From positions 496,001-560,000 of the forward strand of contig NZ_CP110921.1 in assembly GCF_026247885.1 (NCBI RefSeq): 64,000 bases of DNA, given 5' to 3'. The notes below the pieces were generated by a model. The model did no database searches and was not told the DNA's origin. It saw only the letters and a program-made list of their open reading frames with translations. Positions 18,169 to 29,724 of this stretch are shown in pieces. The stretch comes from Methylococcus mesophilus (GTDB lineage: Bacteria > Pseudomonadota > Gammaproteobacteria > Methylococcales > Methylococcaceae). The position numbers and the translations under genes were made by a program. How positions within the stretch are numbered: the first letter of the stretch is position 1; each line of letters starts with the position of its first letter.

Positions 18169-19440
18169 ATGAACACATCGGTCTGGCGCATCGGACAGAT
18201 ATTGAACTCGGTGCAGAGCACCTTCGTGGGCCTCCTGCGCATCTGGTCCATTCCGCTGGTGCTGCTGCTCAGCCTCGCCTCCGGCTACACCACCTATTAT
18301 GGCTTGTCCTACTTCATTACGGACTGGATCGCCCTGATCATCACCGTCGCCGTGCAGTCGGTCATCGTGATCTGCTCCCTGGAATTGGCGGGCTGCCACT
18401 GGCGCGCCAACCTGGCGCGCTTCCTCACCGTCGGCGTGACGCTGGCCGTCGCGCTGCTGGTCTCGGTGTCGTTCTCCTATTTCAAGTTCTACGAGCTTTC
18501 GCAGCAGGACAACACCTTGCTGACCCGCTACCGCACCCTGGACCAGAACCTGAACGATTATCTCGACCAGGTCAACAAGCTGAAGAGCACGCTGATGGCG
18601 CGCCAGCAGAAGCGGACCGAAGCGGCGGCGAAGGAGGCCACCCAGGCCTATCTCGGCACCCTGCAGGGCGTACGCGAGGAAAGCAGGAAACGGGTGGGCA
18701 AGGGACCGATGTGGAGCCACTACAACGAACTCCAGCTCGCCGAGGAAAACCGGCTGCGCCAGATGGAGTCGAACTTCGGCGACCTCGACCAGCGCATCGC
18801 GGCCGCGCGCGGCACGGTGCAGAAGTTTTCTTCCGATCTCAAGAATCCGGCCGTCTACGCCGAACTCATGGAACAGGTGCGGCAAGTCCAGGCCAAGGCC
18901 GACAATCTCGCGTCTGTCCACGGCGCCAAGCCGGTTCCCGCCCCGGTGTGGGGGAGTCACGTCGAATTCGTCCGCGGCATCACCCCCTCGTTCGCGATGT
19001 GGGAAGACCTGTCCCTGTTCGCGCTCGCCTGCGCCGCCATGGTGGATTTCTTCACCCTGGTGCTGTCCTACCGGCTGGAGTTCAGCGCGCCGGGGCCGTT
19101 GACCGAGGAGGAACAAGTGCTGGCCTTCCAGGGACTCCGGCAGTTCTCGGAATTCGCCATCAACGACAACGACGAGTTGGAGTTCGTGTTCGAGAAGACC
19201 GAACTCGAGCGGGCGAGACGTTATCCCGACTGGAGCCGCATGTTCACCGTCGCCTTCCTGCTCAACCGCGGGTTCCTCCGGAAGGTCAGCGAACGCAGCG
19301 TGGAATTCGCGCCCAATCTCTACCCCATCATGGCCGAATGTATGAGGAAGGAGCCCGCACAGGCGGGCGCGAACGAGGGTATCGGCGAAGGCAACATACG
19401 GCAGTTCATCGAGAGAAAAGCCCATGAACGGCGAGCTTGA
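18169..19440 (+). CDS. Membrane protein with central coiled coil, function unknown
   Basis: A 423-residue protein I cannot assign to a family. Membrane segments lie near residues 22-44, 50-75 and 85-103, and again near 285-310. Between them, residues about 112-250 are a long charged helical region with coiled-coil character (LDQNLNDYLDQVNKLKS, EENRLRQMESNFGDLDQR), likely periplasmic. The C-terminal 110 residues are cytoplasmic by this topology. It overlaps the next gene by 17 bases and is divergent from the HerA operon across an 80-base gap. The arrangement suggests a membrane-anchored complex, but that is inference. Confidence 0.6.
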   Translation: MNTSVWRIGQILNSVQSTFVGLLRIWSIPLVLLLSLASGYTTYYGLSYFITDWIALIITVAVQSVIVICSLELAGCHWRANLARFLTVGVTLAVALLVSVSFSYFKFYELSQQDNTLLTRYRTLDQNLNDYLDQVNKLKSTLMARQQKRTEAAAKEATQAYLGTLQGVREESRKRVGKGPMWSHYNELQLAEENRLRQMESNFGDLDQRIAAARGTVQKFSSDLKNPAVYAELMEQVRQVQAKADNLASVHGAKPVPAPVWGSHVEFVRGITPSFAMWEDLSLFALACAAMVDFFTLVLSYRLEFSAPGPLTEEEQVLAFQGLRQFSEFAINDNDELEFVFEKTELERARRYPDWSRMFTVAFLLNRGFLRKVSERSVEFAPNLYPIMAECMRKEPAQAGANEGIGEGNIRQFIERKAHERRA

Positions 19441-20500
19441 CGCCGAGCGCTGGGACCCCGGCTTCGTCGGCGACCATTACGTCGTCACCGCGCGGCTCGG
19501 GCCATTCCGTAAGCTGTTCCTCAAGCCGCGCGATTTCACGCCGCGCATCTACCACCGGCTCACCGAACTGACCATCGAAGACTGGAGCCTGCCGGTGCCG
19601 GACCTGATGCTGGGCGAGGCACTGCGCATCGGCGTCGAACTGTCCGTGAGATTCCAGCCGACCCTGGACTACGCCCGCGGCAACCCGGACAGCCTCGACC
19701 AGCTCGCCCATGCCATCAAGCTGCGCTACCAGCGGGTGCTGCTCGACATGGCCCTGGAAGAACTGCGGATGCTGGAAGACCCGTTCTGGCTGACGGAGGG
19801 ATGTGCGGGGATCGAGCGGCGCGTAGAAATCCTGACCAACGAGGCCCTGGCCGCGCAGGGCATACGCTGCCGCACCCGCTGCGTGCTCACCCCCGAATTC
19901 GAAGTGCTGGATGAGGTGGAAGTCGAGAATCTGCCGCCGTGGTCGCCGTACCGTCCGCTCTATCGGGCTTTGCTGCAGCGCCAGCGCGACCTCGCTGCCG
20001 AAGCCGAACGGCGACGCCTCGAACAGGAGGCCCAGGACGAAGCGGCCCGACTGAAACGGGAGCACGCACGACTGGCGCTGGAGCGGCGCGAGACTGAATT
20101 AAGGCAGGCGAGGCATGAACACGAAACCGAGCGTCTGAAGGCCGAACTCGCCGCGGAAGAAGCACTGCAGGCCGAACGGCGGGCCGCGGAGGCCCGCCAG
20201 AAGGAAGAGCAGGTACGCCACGAGCAGAAACTGCGGGAAATGGAAATCGAGGCCGAACTGCAGTCGAAGGCCCGGCGCGCCGAGGCCATGGACGACGCCG
20301 ACGCCCGCCTGCGCCGGGAAATCGAGCTGCTCGCGCTGGAGCGCCAGCGTCTGCTGCTGGAGGAAGAAGTCAAGGACATCAAGCTCGCCAAGGCCAAGGG
20401 CTGGATCATCAATGCCTCGCGCCGGTTCCAGCTCGGCCAGGACGCCGAATTCGACGAGCCGGAACCGCCCGGCCTGCCCCCAGAATTGCCGGAAAAGTGA
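19424..20500 (+). CDS. Coiled-coil protein with SPFH-like N-terminal part
   Basis: A 358-residue soluble protein. Residues 1 to about 185 resemble, by pattern only, an SPFH/band-7 domain (GEALRIGVELSVRF, then IERRVEILTNEALAAQGI). Residues 188-330 are an almost continuous E/R/A/L coiled coil like that of flotillins. The tail is proline-rich (EPEPPGLPPELPEK). No N-terminal membrane anchor is visible, so it may depend on the overlapping upstream membrane protein. The pair with the divergent HerA-like ATPase looks like a conserved functional unit. Function unknown. Confidence 0.55.
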   Translation: MNGELDAERWDPGFVGDHYVVTARLGPFRKLFLKPRDFTPRIYHRLTELTIEDWSLPVPDLMLGEALRIGVELSVRFQPTLDYARGNPDSLDQLAHAIKLRYQRVLLDMALEELRMLEDPFWLTEGCAGIERRVEILTNEALAAQGIRCRTRCVLTPEFEVLDEVEVENLPPWSPYRPLYRALLQRQRDLAAEAERRRLEQEAQDEAARLKREHARLALERRETELRQARHEHETERLKAELAAEEALQAERRAAEARQKEEQVRHEQKLREMEIEAELQSKARRAEAMDDADARLRREIELLALERQRLLLEEEVKDIKLAKAKGWIINASRRFQLGQDAEFDEPEPPGLPPELPEK

Positions 20501-20507
20501 GTCGCTG

Positions 20508-21347
20508 ATGCCATCGAACCGCTTAACCCTGCTTCTGGCCCTGCTGTCTGTCGTCAGCCTCCCCGCGGCGAGCCGCGACTGGGGGGACGTCCCCTCCCCG
20601 ACCTCCGGAACGCCCGAAGCCATCGGCGAAACCGGCGCGGGGTGCCTGGCCGGCGGCATACGCCTGCCCACGGAAGGCGAGGGCTATAAGGTCATGCACC
20701 TCGAACGCAACCGCAACTACGGCCACCCCGACCTGATCCGCAGCATCGCCGAACTGGGGCGTGCCACCGTACAAGGGCACTGGGGCGAACTCCATGTCGG
20801 CGACCTGTCCCAGCCTCGCGGCGGGCCGATGCGGTTCGGCCACCGCAGCCATCAGAGCGGCATCGACGTCGACGTCTGGTTCGCGCTCGACCCGAACCTG
20901 GTCCGCAATGCCGACGGGTTGCGCAGCAACATTCCCGCGCCCTCGCTGCTGACCTCGGACCAGACCCGGCTCAACCACATGTTGTGGGACGCCAGTCATG
21001 CCCGCGTCCTCGAAGCCGCCGCCCGCGACCACCGCGTCGACCGGATCTTCGTCAACGCTCACATCAAGCAGGAACTTTGCCGCTCGGTACGCGGCGACCG
21101 CTCCTGGCTGCGGAAAATCCGCCCCTGGCACCGCCATGACGACCACTTCCACATGCGCCTCGCCTGTCCCGCCAACAGTCCGGACTGTCTGCCGCAAAAG
21201 CCGCTCGAACCCGGCGACGGCTGTGACGCCTCACTGGACTGGTGGCTGTCGCTGCCGCCGTTGCGGCCACTGCCCGACAACCATCATGGCCCGGCGCCGT
21301 CGCCCGCCCTGCCCAGAGCCTGCAGGGCGGTATTGACTGGTCGGTGA
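20508..21347 (+). CDS. mepA: Penicillin-insensitive murein endopeptidase
   Basis: A zinc LAS-type peptidase that cuts D-Ala-mDAP cross-links in the periplasm. A signal peptide (LTLLLALLSVVSLPAAS) fills residues 6-22. The zinc motifs are HRSHQSGIDVDVWF and WHRHDDHFHMRL, and the cysteines of the family (GAGCL, ELC, LACP, DCLP, GDGC) are present. The 279-residue length is normal. The start at 20508 places the signal peptide first; the frame is open upstream within the previous gene. It starts 7 bases after that gene, so may share its transcript. Confidence 0.93.
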   Translation: MPSNRLTLLLALLSVVSLPAASRDWGDVPSPTSGTPEAIGETGAGCLAGGIRLPTEGEGYKVMHLERNRNYGHPDLIRSIAELGRATVQGHWGELHVGDLSQPRGGPMRFGHRSHQSGIDVDVWFALDPNLVRNADGLRSNIPAPSLLTSDQTRLNHMLWDASHARVLEAAARDHRVDRIFVNAHIKQELCRSVRGDRSWLRKIRPWHRHDDHFHMRLACPANSPDCLPQKPLEPGDGCDASLDWWLSLPPLRPLPDNHHGPAPSPALPRACRAVLTGR

Positions 21348-21412
21348 TGCCTTGGTTTAACCGATTCGACCTGGTTAAACGGATATCTCCCGCAACTCGG
21401 CCGGAGATACAA

Positions 21413-21532
21413 ATGCACACGGTGCGCACAACGGCGAAAGGCCAGGTCGTCATTCCCGCCGAAGTGCGGGGACAATCCGGGTTTGGCCAAGGTGGCGGAA
21501 CGCCTCGACTCAGCCCGGCGCGGGGGATGTGA
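21413..21532 (+). pseudogene. Remnant of an AbrB/VapB-type antitoxin
   Basis: The first 16 residues, HTVRTTAKGQVVIPAEVR from residue 2, are the classic AbrB-fold DNA-binding start of a VapB/MazE antitoxin. After that the frame degrades and stops at 39 codons, where a real antitoxin would run on to about 75. A toxin fragment follows 130 bases downstream. Confidence 0.7.
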
Positions 21533-21663
21533 AATCCCGATGCGCCAAATCAGTCTGGGCGACGTGGTCTATCGGATCGGCAAAACCCATGGAGGGCCTT
21601 GGCCGAACGCAAACGTCACGAAATCACCCTTCTGCCCCTAACGATCGTTCCCTTCGATGACAC

Positions 21664-21819
21664 ATGTTCTGGCAGGCAGTCCAGCTCAAGGCGAACTACC
21701 CCATGTCATACGCGGATTGCTTCGCCGCGGCCTTGGCCATAGTCCGGGAGGCGACCTTGCTGACCGCTGACCCTGAGTTTGCCTGTTTGGCAGAGCGCTT
21801 GACTCGAATCGCAATATAG
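21664..21819 (+). pseudogene. Remnant of a VapC PIN-domain toxin
   Basis: This 51-codon frame encodes only the C-terminal part of a PIN nuclease. ANYPMSYADCFAAALA contains the third conserved acidic site (YAD), and LLTADPEF is the TxDxxF motif. The N-terminal half with the first two acidic residues is missing. With the antitoxin remnant upstream it is a decayed VapBC module. The 21348-21901 gap holds nothing else recognisable. Confidence 0.75.
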
Positions 21820-21901
21820 GAGCCACCTCCGCCACGCGACCTCCTGCTCGAAGATACTGCTCAGAACGCGGTCCGTCGTGATCACGCGTATGCCCAAATA
21901 G

Positions 21902-22840
21902 CTATAGCGCAGCCTTCACCTCCCCCATCGCTCTCTCGATCAAACCAAGCGCCTCGCTCTCCAGCCAGGTCGCCTCCGTCTCCTTTCTCAACCATGTGTA
22001 CTGCCGTTTCGCGAACTGCCGGGTAGCGATGATGGCTCGCTCGACGAAGCACTCGAAATCGCATTCGCCCTCGAGATAAGTCCAGGCCTGGCGATAGCCC
22101 ACGGCACGAATCGAGGGCAGGGTTTCGTTCAGGTCGCCGCGCCGGTAGAGGACTTCGACTTCTTGCAGAAATCCCTCCTCCAGCATCCGCCGGAACCGCT
22201 CGGCGATCCGCTCCGCCAACACGGCCCGGCTCGACGGCGCCAGCACGAGGCGCAGCGGCCGGAATGGCAGCACGGGAGTGCGGCTGCCTTCGCACAAATC
22301 GGACAGCGTCCGGCCGGTGACGTAGAACACTTCCAGGGCGCGTTGCAGGCGCTGGGGATCGTTGGGGTGGATGCGGGCGGCAGCGGGCGGGTCGAGGCGC
22401 GCCAGTTCGGCGTGGAGTGTGGGCCAGCCTTCCCTCGCCGCCCGCGCTTCGATCTCGCGGCGGATAGCCGGATCGGCCGAAGGCAGTTCCGCCAGTCCCC
22501 GCAACAGGGCGTTGAAATACAGCATGGTGCCGCCAGCCAGCACGGGCACACGGCCGCGGGCGGTGATGGCGGCGATCAGGGCCAAGGCCTGGTCGCGGAA
22601 TTGGCCGGTCGAGAAGACCTCGCTCGGGTCGAGAATGTCGATCAGGTGGTGCGGCACGGCCGCCCGCTCAGCGGGGGTGGGCTTGGCGGTACCGATGTCC
22701 ATGCCGCGGTAGACCAGGGAGGAGTCGACGCTGACGATCTCGCCGTTCAGAGCGTCGGCGAGTTCGATCGCCAGCCGTGATTTACCCGACGCCGTGGGCC
22801 CCATCAGCACCACGACCGGCGGCAGCTCGGCAGCGGTCAT
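21902..22840 (-). CDS. miaA: tRNA dimethylallyltransferase
   Basis: Adds the dimethylallyl group to A37 of tRNAs that read UNN codons. Of 312 residues, the P-loop is [11 protein letters not shown] at 13-23, followed by [17 protein letters not shown] (substrate binding) and [15 protein letters not shown]. The C-terminal [11 protein letters not shown] motif is typical. I start at 22840 ([10 protein letters not shown]); its ATG overlaps the mutL stop (ATGA), so the genes are translationally coupled in the usual mutL-miaA order. Confidence 0.97.
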   Translation of the reverse strand: MTAAELPPVVVLMGPTASGKSRLAIELADALNGEIVSVDSSLVYRGMDIGTAKPTPAERAAVPHHLIDILDPSEVFSTGQFRDQALALIAAITARGRVPVLAGGTMLYFNALLRGLAELPSADPAIRREIEARAAREGWPTLHAELARLDPPAAARIHPNDPQRLQRALEVFYVTGRTLSDLCEGSRTPVLPFRPLRLVLAPSSRAVLAERIAERFRRMLEEGFLQEVEVLYRRGDLNETLPSIRAVGYRQAWTYLEGECDFECFVERAIIATRQFAKRQYTWLRKETEATWLESEALGLIERAMGEVKAAL

Positions 22841-24642
22841 CGGCCGCGAAGGAACAGACGGTCGAGCTCCTGAGTGTCGAGCTGCACCCAGGTCGGCCGG
22901 CCGTGGTTGCACTGGCCAGCCCGCTCGGTGGCCTCCATCTCGCGCAGCAGCGCGTTCATCTCCGGCACGGTGAGCTTGCGTCCGGCCCGCACCGAGCCGT
23001 GGCAGGCCATGGTGGCAAGGATGATGTTCAAGGTTTCCTGCAAACGCTCGGAAGACCCGTGCTCGCGCAGATCGGCCAGCGTGTCCCGCACCAGGCGCTC
23101 GACGTCTCCCCCGTCCAACAAAGCCGGCACCGAACGGACCAGCACGCTGTCCTCTCCCGTGCGCCGCAGCTCTATCCCTAACCGCGACAGACGCTCACCA
23201 TGTTCTTCAGCCAGATCGGCGTCGGCCCGGCTCAGCTTGATCCTCACCGGCAGCAGCAGGGGTTGGCTGGCGATCCCGCCGGCCTGGTACTGCCGCTTCA
23301 AGCGCTCGTAGGAGATCCGCTCATGGGCGGCGTGGCCGTCGACGAGGATCAGTCCCTGTCCGTTCTCGGCCAGGATGTACACGCCTTTGAGATGGGCGAG
23401 GGCATAGCCGAGCGGTGGGATTTCCGTTTCGGTTTCCGGTAGATTCGGAACGCTCTCGGGAGCCGGCGCCGAATAGAGCTTGCGCAGATCGCCCAGCGTG
23501 TCGACCACGCTGTCGGTCCGATAGGACTGACGCGGCGTCTCCGCCACCCGGAACAAGGGCTGCTGGCGCCCCTGCGGTTGCTCCGGCGGCGAGGCCGGAC
23601 GTTCCACGGCTGGCGCATCAACCACGCTCGCCGCCTGCCCCGGCCGATGTCCGGCGATCGAGCGATGCAGCGCGCTGAACAGGAAATCGTGCACCATCCG
23701 TCCCTCGCGGAACCGCACTTCCAGTTTGGCCGGGTGCGCATTGACGTCGACCAGGGCCGGATCGATCTCGAGGTACAGCACGTAGACCGGCTGGCGTTCG
23801 TGGTACATCACGTCCTTGTAGGCCTGGCGGATGGCATGGCCGACCAACTTGTCCCGGATCAGCCGGCGGTTGACGTAAAAGAACTGCAGATCGGCCTGGC
23901 TGCGCGAAAACGTCGGCAGCCCGACCCAGCCGTGCAGCCTGAGGCCGCAGGCTTCGAAATCCACCCGCAGCGACTGTTCCAGGAAATCGGGGCCGCACAG
24001 CGCGCCGATGCGCTCGGCCCGGTCGGCTTCTTCACCGCCCGGCCGCAGGCGGAGGACTTCCCGCTGGTTGTGCCGCAGGCTGAAGCCGACGTCGAACCGC
24101 GCCAGAGCCATCCGCTGCACCAGGGTCTGGATGTGGCCGAGCTCGGTTTTCTCCGCCCGCAGGAACTTGCGCCGGGCCGGGGTGTTATAGAACAGGTCCC
24201 TCACTTCGACCGTGGTGCCGTGGGCATGCTGGGCGGGCTGGATGTCGAAATCGCTCTCGCTGCCGTCGGCGCTCACCCGCCAGCCGCACTGGGCATCGAC
24301 GGTGCGGGAGGTGAGCGTCAGCCGGGCCACGGAGCTGATGCTGGGCAAGGCCTCGCCGCGAAACCCCATGCTCGCCACCCGCTCCAGGTCCTCGAGCGAT
24401 GCGATCTTACTGGTGGCATGGCGCGACAGGGCCAGGCCCAAGTCTTCGCGGTCGATGCCACAGCCGTCGTCGCGGATACGGATCAACCGCGCTCCGCCCT
24501 GCTCGACGTCGAGTTCGATCCGGCGGGCGCCGGCATCGAAAGAATTCTCGACCAGCTCCTTCACGACGGAAGCCGGCCGCTCGATGACCTCGCCGGCGGC
24601 GATCTGGTTGATCAGTTGAGGAGGGAGTTGGCAGATGCGCAT
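22837..24642 (-). CDS. mutL: DNA mismatch repair protein MutL
   Basis: Couples mismatch recognition by MutS to strand cutting. The GHKL ATPase N terminus has [33 protein letters not shown] and GFRGEAL. The C-terminal dimerization domain has ACHGSVRAG and the end [12 protein letters not shown] see no DQHAAxExxxE endonuclease motif; the region reads [13 protein letters not shown], as in MutH-type E. coli MutL, although the lineage usually relies on other partners. The start at 24642 ([10 protein letters not shown]) is the first ATG; a TTG three codons upstream is less likely. Confidence 0.96.
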   Translation of the reverse strand: MRICQLPPQLINQIAAGEVIERPASVVKELVENSFDAGARRIELDVEQGGARLIRIRDDGCGIDREDLGLALSRHATSKIASLEDLERVASMGFRGEALPSISSVARLTLTSRTVDAQCGWRVSADGSESDFDIQPAQHAHGTTVEVRDLFYNTPARRKFLRAEKTELGHIQTLVQRMALARFDVGFSLRHNQREVLRLRPGGEEADRAERIGALCGPDFLEQSLRVDFEACGLRLHGWVGLPTFSRSQADLQFFYVNRRLIRDKLVGHAIRQAYKDVMYHERQPVYVLYLEIDPALVDVNAHPAKLEVRFREGRMVHDFLFSALHRSIAGHRPGQAASVVDAPAVERPASPPEQPQGRQQPLFRVAETPRQSYRTDSVVDTLGDLRKLYSAPAPESVPNLPETETEIPPLGYALAHLKGVYILAENGQGLILVDGHAAHERISYERLKRQYQAGGIASQPLLLPVRIKLSRADADLAEEHGERLSRLGIELRRTGEDSVLVRSVPALLDGGDVERLVRDTLADLREHGSSERLQETLNIILATMACHGSVRAGRKLTVPEMNALLREMEATERAGQCNHGRPTWVQLDTQELDRLFLRGR

Positions 24643-24769
24643 GCGGGTCAAGGCGGGAAAAAGGCTCGGCGCGGCTCGTCCGGCAAGCGTTTCCGCACTC
24701 CTGAAAACATGGGACGCGGCCGGACCTCCCCGGCCATCTCGAAAGGCTGCCGGCCGGGCCGCGGAAGCG

Positions 24770-25381
24770 TCATTTCCCGGGCGAGTACACCGCTCTGGCT
24801 TTGACGCCGGGATCGGCCGAGACCTTCATCCTTCCCCCCTTGTCCCAGATGAGCTGGTACTGGGCGAAACTGGACAGCCAGTAATTCCACACCGGCGCAT
24901 CCAGCGAAGGCGTATCGCTGGTCAAGGGATAACCGACCGCCATGATGGCCTGTTCCTTGTTCATGCCCTCCGACACTTTGCCGATGCGGATCGCCTCCCG
25001 CACGTCGGGCGGAAATGTGGCAAGACGGACTTTCGGATCCTTCGCCACGACGATCTTCTCGACCCACTGCTGCAGCGTTTCCTGTTTGCGGCCGTAGTCG
25101 TGGCCGAGCCGCATCTTCCGGCCGCCGATTTCCGCGTAGGCGCGGTCCCCACTGTATCCGTATACCTTGACGGGCGTCCCTGCGGCGATGAAGGGGTACT
25201 CCCCGTAGTTACCGTCGCTGATCCAGTCATCCTCGAAATGCAGGTTGCAGCAGGTGTAACCGGTCCTCAGCGCAGGCGCGTTCGGATCGTAATGGGGTGC
25301 ACATGCCGTCAAGCCAGCCATGGCCAAGCCCGAAAGCGCGAACCGGCAAGCCGTCTGTAAATTACGGACATTCTTCTTCAT
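24770..25381 (-). CDS. Putative lipoprotein, function unknown
   Basis: A 203-residue exported protein. Residues 1-25 form a signal peptide with a lipobox (LTAC), so the mature protein should be acylated and membrane-anchored. The mature part is soluble, with [18 protein letters not shown] near the start and a repeat-free mixed fold; [18 protein letters not shown] resembles the SmpA/BamE-like 'G-M-xx-EQ-V' segment of outer-membrane lipoproteins, which is only suggestive. The start at 25381 gives a lysine-rich n-region (MKKN). It lies between mutL and trxB, 38 bases after trxB ends upstream in transcription order. Confidence 0.7.
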   Translation of the reverse strand: MKKNVRNLQTACRFALSGLAMAGLTACAPHYDPNAPALRTGYTCCNLHFEDDWISDGNYGEYPFIAAGTPVKVYGYSGDRAYAEIGGRKMRLGHDYGRKQETLQQWVEKIVVAKDPKVRLATFPPDVREAIRIGKVSEGMNKEQAIMAVGYPLTSDTPSLDAPVWNYWLSSFAQYQLIWDKGGRMKVSADPGVKARAVYSPGK

Positions 25382-25419
25382 CTGCGACTCCTCGAGTGAT
25401 GTCTGTGGATCACGAATAC

Positions 25420-26406
<987 letters not shown>

Positions 26407-26565
26407 TTATACGGCGCGGCCGAGCGCGATTTCTAACCGGACGCGCACGGAAACCGCCAGCGCCGTGAACGGTGCGCCTTGCGGATCGCCGCGCACATTT
26501 GAAACAATATTCGATTTATTTATTTGATTGATTTGGTGGGCCTTTTGGCGAGAGTGGACAAGAAG

Positions 26566-28926
26566 ATGACGCCGGCGGACGATCTGCGCTCCTCCCTGGT
26601 GCGGACCTTGAGAGAGGGAGCGTTTCTGGCCTATCTGGCGCTCGCCTCGTTCTTCCTCATTGCTCTGGTCACTTTCGACCTGGAGGATGCCGGCTGGACC
26701 CATACCGGCAGCCGCCGCTCGGTGTCCAACGGTGCCGGCGCGGTGGGAGCCTGGCTGTCGGATTTTTCGTTTTGCCTGTTCGGGATCATGGCCTATTTGC
26801 TGCCGTTGCTCTTGGCCGGCTACGGCTACCGCATCTACCGGGGCCGCCGCGCGCAGCACCGGTTCTCACTGCTCGACTCCACCCTGCGATGGCTCGGCCT
26901 GGGCGCGGCCATCGCTGCCGGTTCCGGCATCGTCGACCTGCAGTTGCTGCGGGTGTCGCTGCCTCTGCCGGAAACCACGGGAGGCATCGTCGGCCGGGAA
27001 CTCGCGGACCTCGTGACCGGCTCGTTCGGCGTCAAAGGTGCATCGGTCCTGCTCGGCGGCGCCTTCCTGGCCGGCGTCTCCCTGGCTACCGGGCTGTCCT
27101 GGCTGAAGCTGGTGGATGTCATCGGCCAAGCGGTATTGACGCTGGTCCGGCTGGCTACGACGGTTCCCGCTTTCCTGGCCAGAGACAGGCAGCAGCCCCT
27201 ACCCGCTCCCTCGCCGCCACAGCCGGCCGCAGCCGCTCCGGTAAAGCCGCGCCAAGGCGCGGCGCGGCCCGCCAGGCCGCAGGAACAGCCGGCAGCACCC
27301 CAGCATCCCGCCGAGCCTGCCGCACAGCCTTCGGAGCCCGCTGCACCGCGCGCTCCGGTCATTCCATTTCTGCAACCCAAAAAGCCGCCGGCGGTACCTG
27401 TCGTCCGGAAGCCCGCCAGCGGCGCCCTGCCCGCCCTGTCCCTGCTGAACGACACTTCGGCCAAGGTGCATGCCTATTCGCCCACAGTGCTGCAGCAGAT
27501 GTCCGAACTGGTGGAAACGATCCTCGCCGATTTCGGCGTGGACGTGGAGGTGGTCTCGGTCCATCCGGGGCCCGTGATCACCCGTTTCGAGCTGCAGCCC
27601 GCGGCCGGCGTCAAGGTCAGCCGGATCAGCGGCCTGGCGAAGGACTTGGCGCGGGCGCTATCGGTCACCAGCGTGCGGGTGGTCGAAGTCATTCCGGGCA
27701 AGTCGGTGGTGGGCCTGGAAATCCCCAACCGGGAGCGAGAGATCGTACTGCTGCATTCCGTCCTGGCATCCGATGCCTACCAGCAGGCGCCCTCCCCCCT
27801 CACGCTGGTGCTCGGCAAGGACATCAGCGGCCACCCGGTAGTAGCCAATCTGGCCAAGATGCCGCATCTGCTGGTTGCCGGCACCACCGGCTCGGGTAAG
27901 TCGGTCGCCATCAACGTCATGATCCTGAGCCTCTTGTACAAAGCCGGTCCGGCCGAAGTGCGGCTGATCATGATCGATCCCAAGATGCTGGAGCTTTCCG
28001 TCTACGAAGGCATCCCCCATCTGCTGACGCCGGTGGTCACCGACATGAAGGAGGCCGCCAATGCCCTGCGCTGGTGCGTCGCCGAGATGGAGCGCCGCTA
28101 CAAGCTGATGTCGCTGGTCGGAGTGCGCAATCTCGAGGGCTTCAACCAGCGGGTACGGGAGGCCGCCGAAGCCGGCAAGCCGCTGCGCGACCCGCTGTGG
28201 AACCCGAACCTGGCCCTGGGCGACGAGGAGCCGCCGCAGCTCGAACCCCTGCCCTGCATCGTCATCGTCATCGATGAACTGGCGGACATGATGATGATCG
28301 TGGGCAAGAAAGTGGAGGAACTGATCGCCCGGCTGGCACAGAAAGCCCGCGCCGCGGGTCTGCACCTGATCCTGGCGACCCAGCGGCCGTCGGTGGACGT
28401 GATCACCGGCCTCATCAAGGCCAACATTCCGACCCGCATTGCGTTCCAGGTCTCGTCACGGATCGACTCGCGCACCATCATCGACCAGGGCGGCGCCGAA
28501 GCCCTGCTCGGCAACGGCGACATGCTCTATCTGCCTCCCGGCACCGGCTTTCCCCAGCGCGCCCACGGCGCCTTCGTGTCCGACCACGATGTCCACAAGG
28601 TGGTGGAATTCCTCAAGGGCACCGGCGAGCCGGACTATATCGAGGACATCACACGGTTCAGCGAGGACTCGGGAGACGGATCGGGGTTCCGCGGCGGGAA
28701 CGGCGACGGCGGCGGTGGCGATGAAGGCGACGCCCTTTATGATGAAGCCGTACGGTTCGTGACGGAAAGCCGCAAGGCGTCCATATCCTCCGTGCAGCGC
28801 CGCTTCAAAGTGGGCTACAACCGCGCCGCGCGGATGATCGAGGACATGGAGCGCGCCGGCGTGGTCACCCCGGCCGATACCAACGGCAGCCGCCAGGTCC
28901 TGGCTCCGCCACCGCCGCCGGTCTGA
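26566..28926 (+). CDS. ftsK: DNA translocase FtsK
   Basis: Hexameric motor that pumps DNA at the division septum and activates XerCD at dif. The N-terminal part has several membrane segments (about residues 15-190), followed by a Pro/Ala/Gln-rich linker shorter than in E. coli. The motor domain has Walker [15 protein letters not shown] and Walker [14 protein letters not shown]. The C-terminal gamma winged helix reads [20 protein letters not shown] and binds KOPS-like DNA. I prefer the ATG at 26566 ([10 protein letters not shown]); the frame is open to a TTG at 26524 and a GTG at 26554, which cannot be excluded. Confidence 0.96.
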   Translation: MTPADDLRSSLVRTLREGAFLAYLALASFFLIALVTFDLEDAGWTHTGSRRSVSNGAGAVGAWLSDFSFCLFGIMAYLLPLLLAGYGYRIYRGRRAQHRFSLLDSTLRWLGLGAAIAAGSGIVDLQLLRVSLPLPETTGGIVGRELADLVTGSFGVKGASVLLGGAFLAGVSLATGLSWLKLVDVIGQAVLTLVRLATTVPAFLARDRQQPLPAPSPPQPAAAAPVKPRQGAARPARPQEQPAAPQHPAEPAAQPSEPAAPRAPVIPFLQPKKPPAVPVVRKPASGALPALSLLNDTSAKVHAYSPTVLQQMSELVETILADFGVDVEVVSVHPGPVITRFELQPAAGVKVSRISGLAKDLARALSVTSVRVVEVIPGKSVVGLEIPNREREIVLLHSVLASDAYQQAPSPLTLVLGKDISGHPVVANLAKMPHLLVAGTTGSGKSVAINVMILSLLYKAGPAEVRLIMIDPKMLELSVYEGIPHLLTPVVTDMKEAANALRWCVAEMERRYKLMSLVGVRNLEGFNQRVREAAEAGKPLRDPLWNPNLALGDEEPPQLEPLPCIVIVIDELADMMMIVGKKVEELIARLAQKARAAGLHLILATQRPSVDVITGLIKANIPTRIAFQVSSRIDSRTIIDQGGAEALLGNGDMLYLPPGTGFPQRAHGAFVSDHDVHKVVEFLKGTGEPDYIEDITRFSEDSGDGSGFRGGNGDGGGGDEGDALYDEAVRFVTESRKASISSVQRRFKVGYNRAARMIEDMERAGVVTPADTNGSRQVLAPPPPPV

Positions 28927-28941
28927 ACGAGCCTCTCCGGC

Positions 28942-29436
28942 TCAGGCAGGCCCGGTCTGCCCGACGCCGTCGAGCACAGGCCCCTGCGGCAACGCAGGGC
29001 CGGCGTTGCCGTAACGCTTGGCCGCCTGGTTGCAGAACGCCGCCACCAGCGACTCCATCACTTCCCTGAAAATCCCGCCCAAGGCCATCTGCAGGAGGGG
29101 ATTTGCGAATTCAAAATCCACCCGGAACGAAACGTCGCAGCCGCCGTGGGGATTGGGGTCGAAACGCCAGTTCCCGCGCAGATACTTGAAAGGCCCATCC
29201 ACCAGCTTCATATGGATGTGCCGGCCCGGCTCCATGGTGTTGGCGGTGGTGAAATTCAGCCTCACGGCGCCTTTCGCCAGGGTGATGGTCGCCTTGACGT
29301 GGCGCTCCGCCGCGGACAGCACTCTCACGTCGCGGCAGAGCGGCAGATATTTCGGATAGTCGGCCACGTCGTTGACGAGCTCGTACATCTGGTCCTGCGT
29401 ATAGTTCACGCAGACGCTGGTCGATATTGTCGGCAT
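28942..29436 (-). CDS. ratA: RatA-like START/COQ10 family protein
   Basis: A 164-residue single-domain START-like protein. ISTSVCVNYTQDQMYELVND and DYPKYLPLCRDV are typical of the COQ10/RatA family. In mitochondria the relative binds coenzyme Q; E. coli RatA was reported to block 70S ribosome association. Which role applies here is open. The usual partners smpB and rnfH are not adjacent. Start at 29436 (MPTIST) follows an adjacent ATG one codon upstream. Confidence 0.85.
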   Translation of the reverse strand: MPTISTSVCVNYTQDQMYELVNDVADYPKYLPLCRDVRVLSAAERHVKATITLAKGAVRLNFTTANTMEPGRHIHMKLVDGPFKYLRGNWRFDPNPHGGCDVSFRVDFEFANPLLQMALGGIFREVMESLVAAFCNQAAKRYGNAGPALPQGPVLDGVGQTGPA

Positions 29437-29487
29437 CATTTCCCTCGGAAGTTCAGCGGTCGTCCCGGCCTCTTGGCTTAGAGCCAC

Positions 29488-29658
29488 AGCGCAGACCGAA
29501 ACTCGAGATGATAAATCAGTTTGCCGCTTGGATCGAAGGTGAGCGGCCGTCCAGCGCCGGCCGAAAGAGAGGAATGCCAGGCACTCTCGAAAAGTTCGGA
29601 ATCTCGCTCAAGCCGCGCAGGCCATACAGCCTTTGACCGGGCAACGGGCGGGAAATTC
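29488..29658. other. Gap without a supported gene
   Basis: Between ratA and the hairpin at 29659 a short minus-strand frame (29478-29693) ends in FDPSGKLIYHLEFRSALWL, which could be the tail of a degraded exported protein. It has no start signal that I trust, so I do not call it as a gene. Confidence 0.4.
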
Positions 29659-29689
29659 AAGGAAGCTCCGATCGACCCGGAGCTTCCTT
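29659..29689 (-). terminator. Hairpin terminator after the flavodoxin gene
   Basis: A perfect 12-bp stem (AAGGAAGCTCCG with CGGAGCTTCCTT) and a 7-base loop, 35 bases past the flavodoxin stop. The T run on the minus strand is short (TTGAATTT), so it may be inefficient. Confidence 0.65.
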
Positions 29690-29724
29690 TCACAGCGTTG
29701 CGAGCCGAAGCAAGCCGGCGGGTA

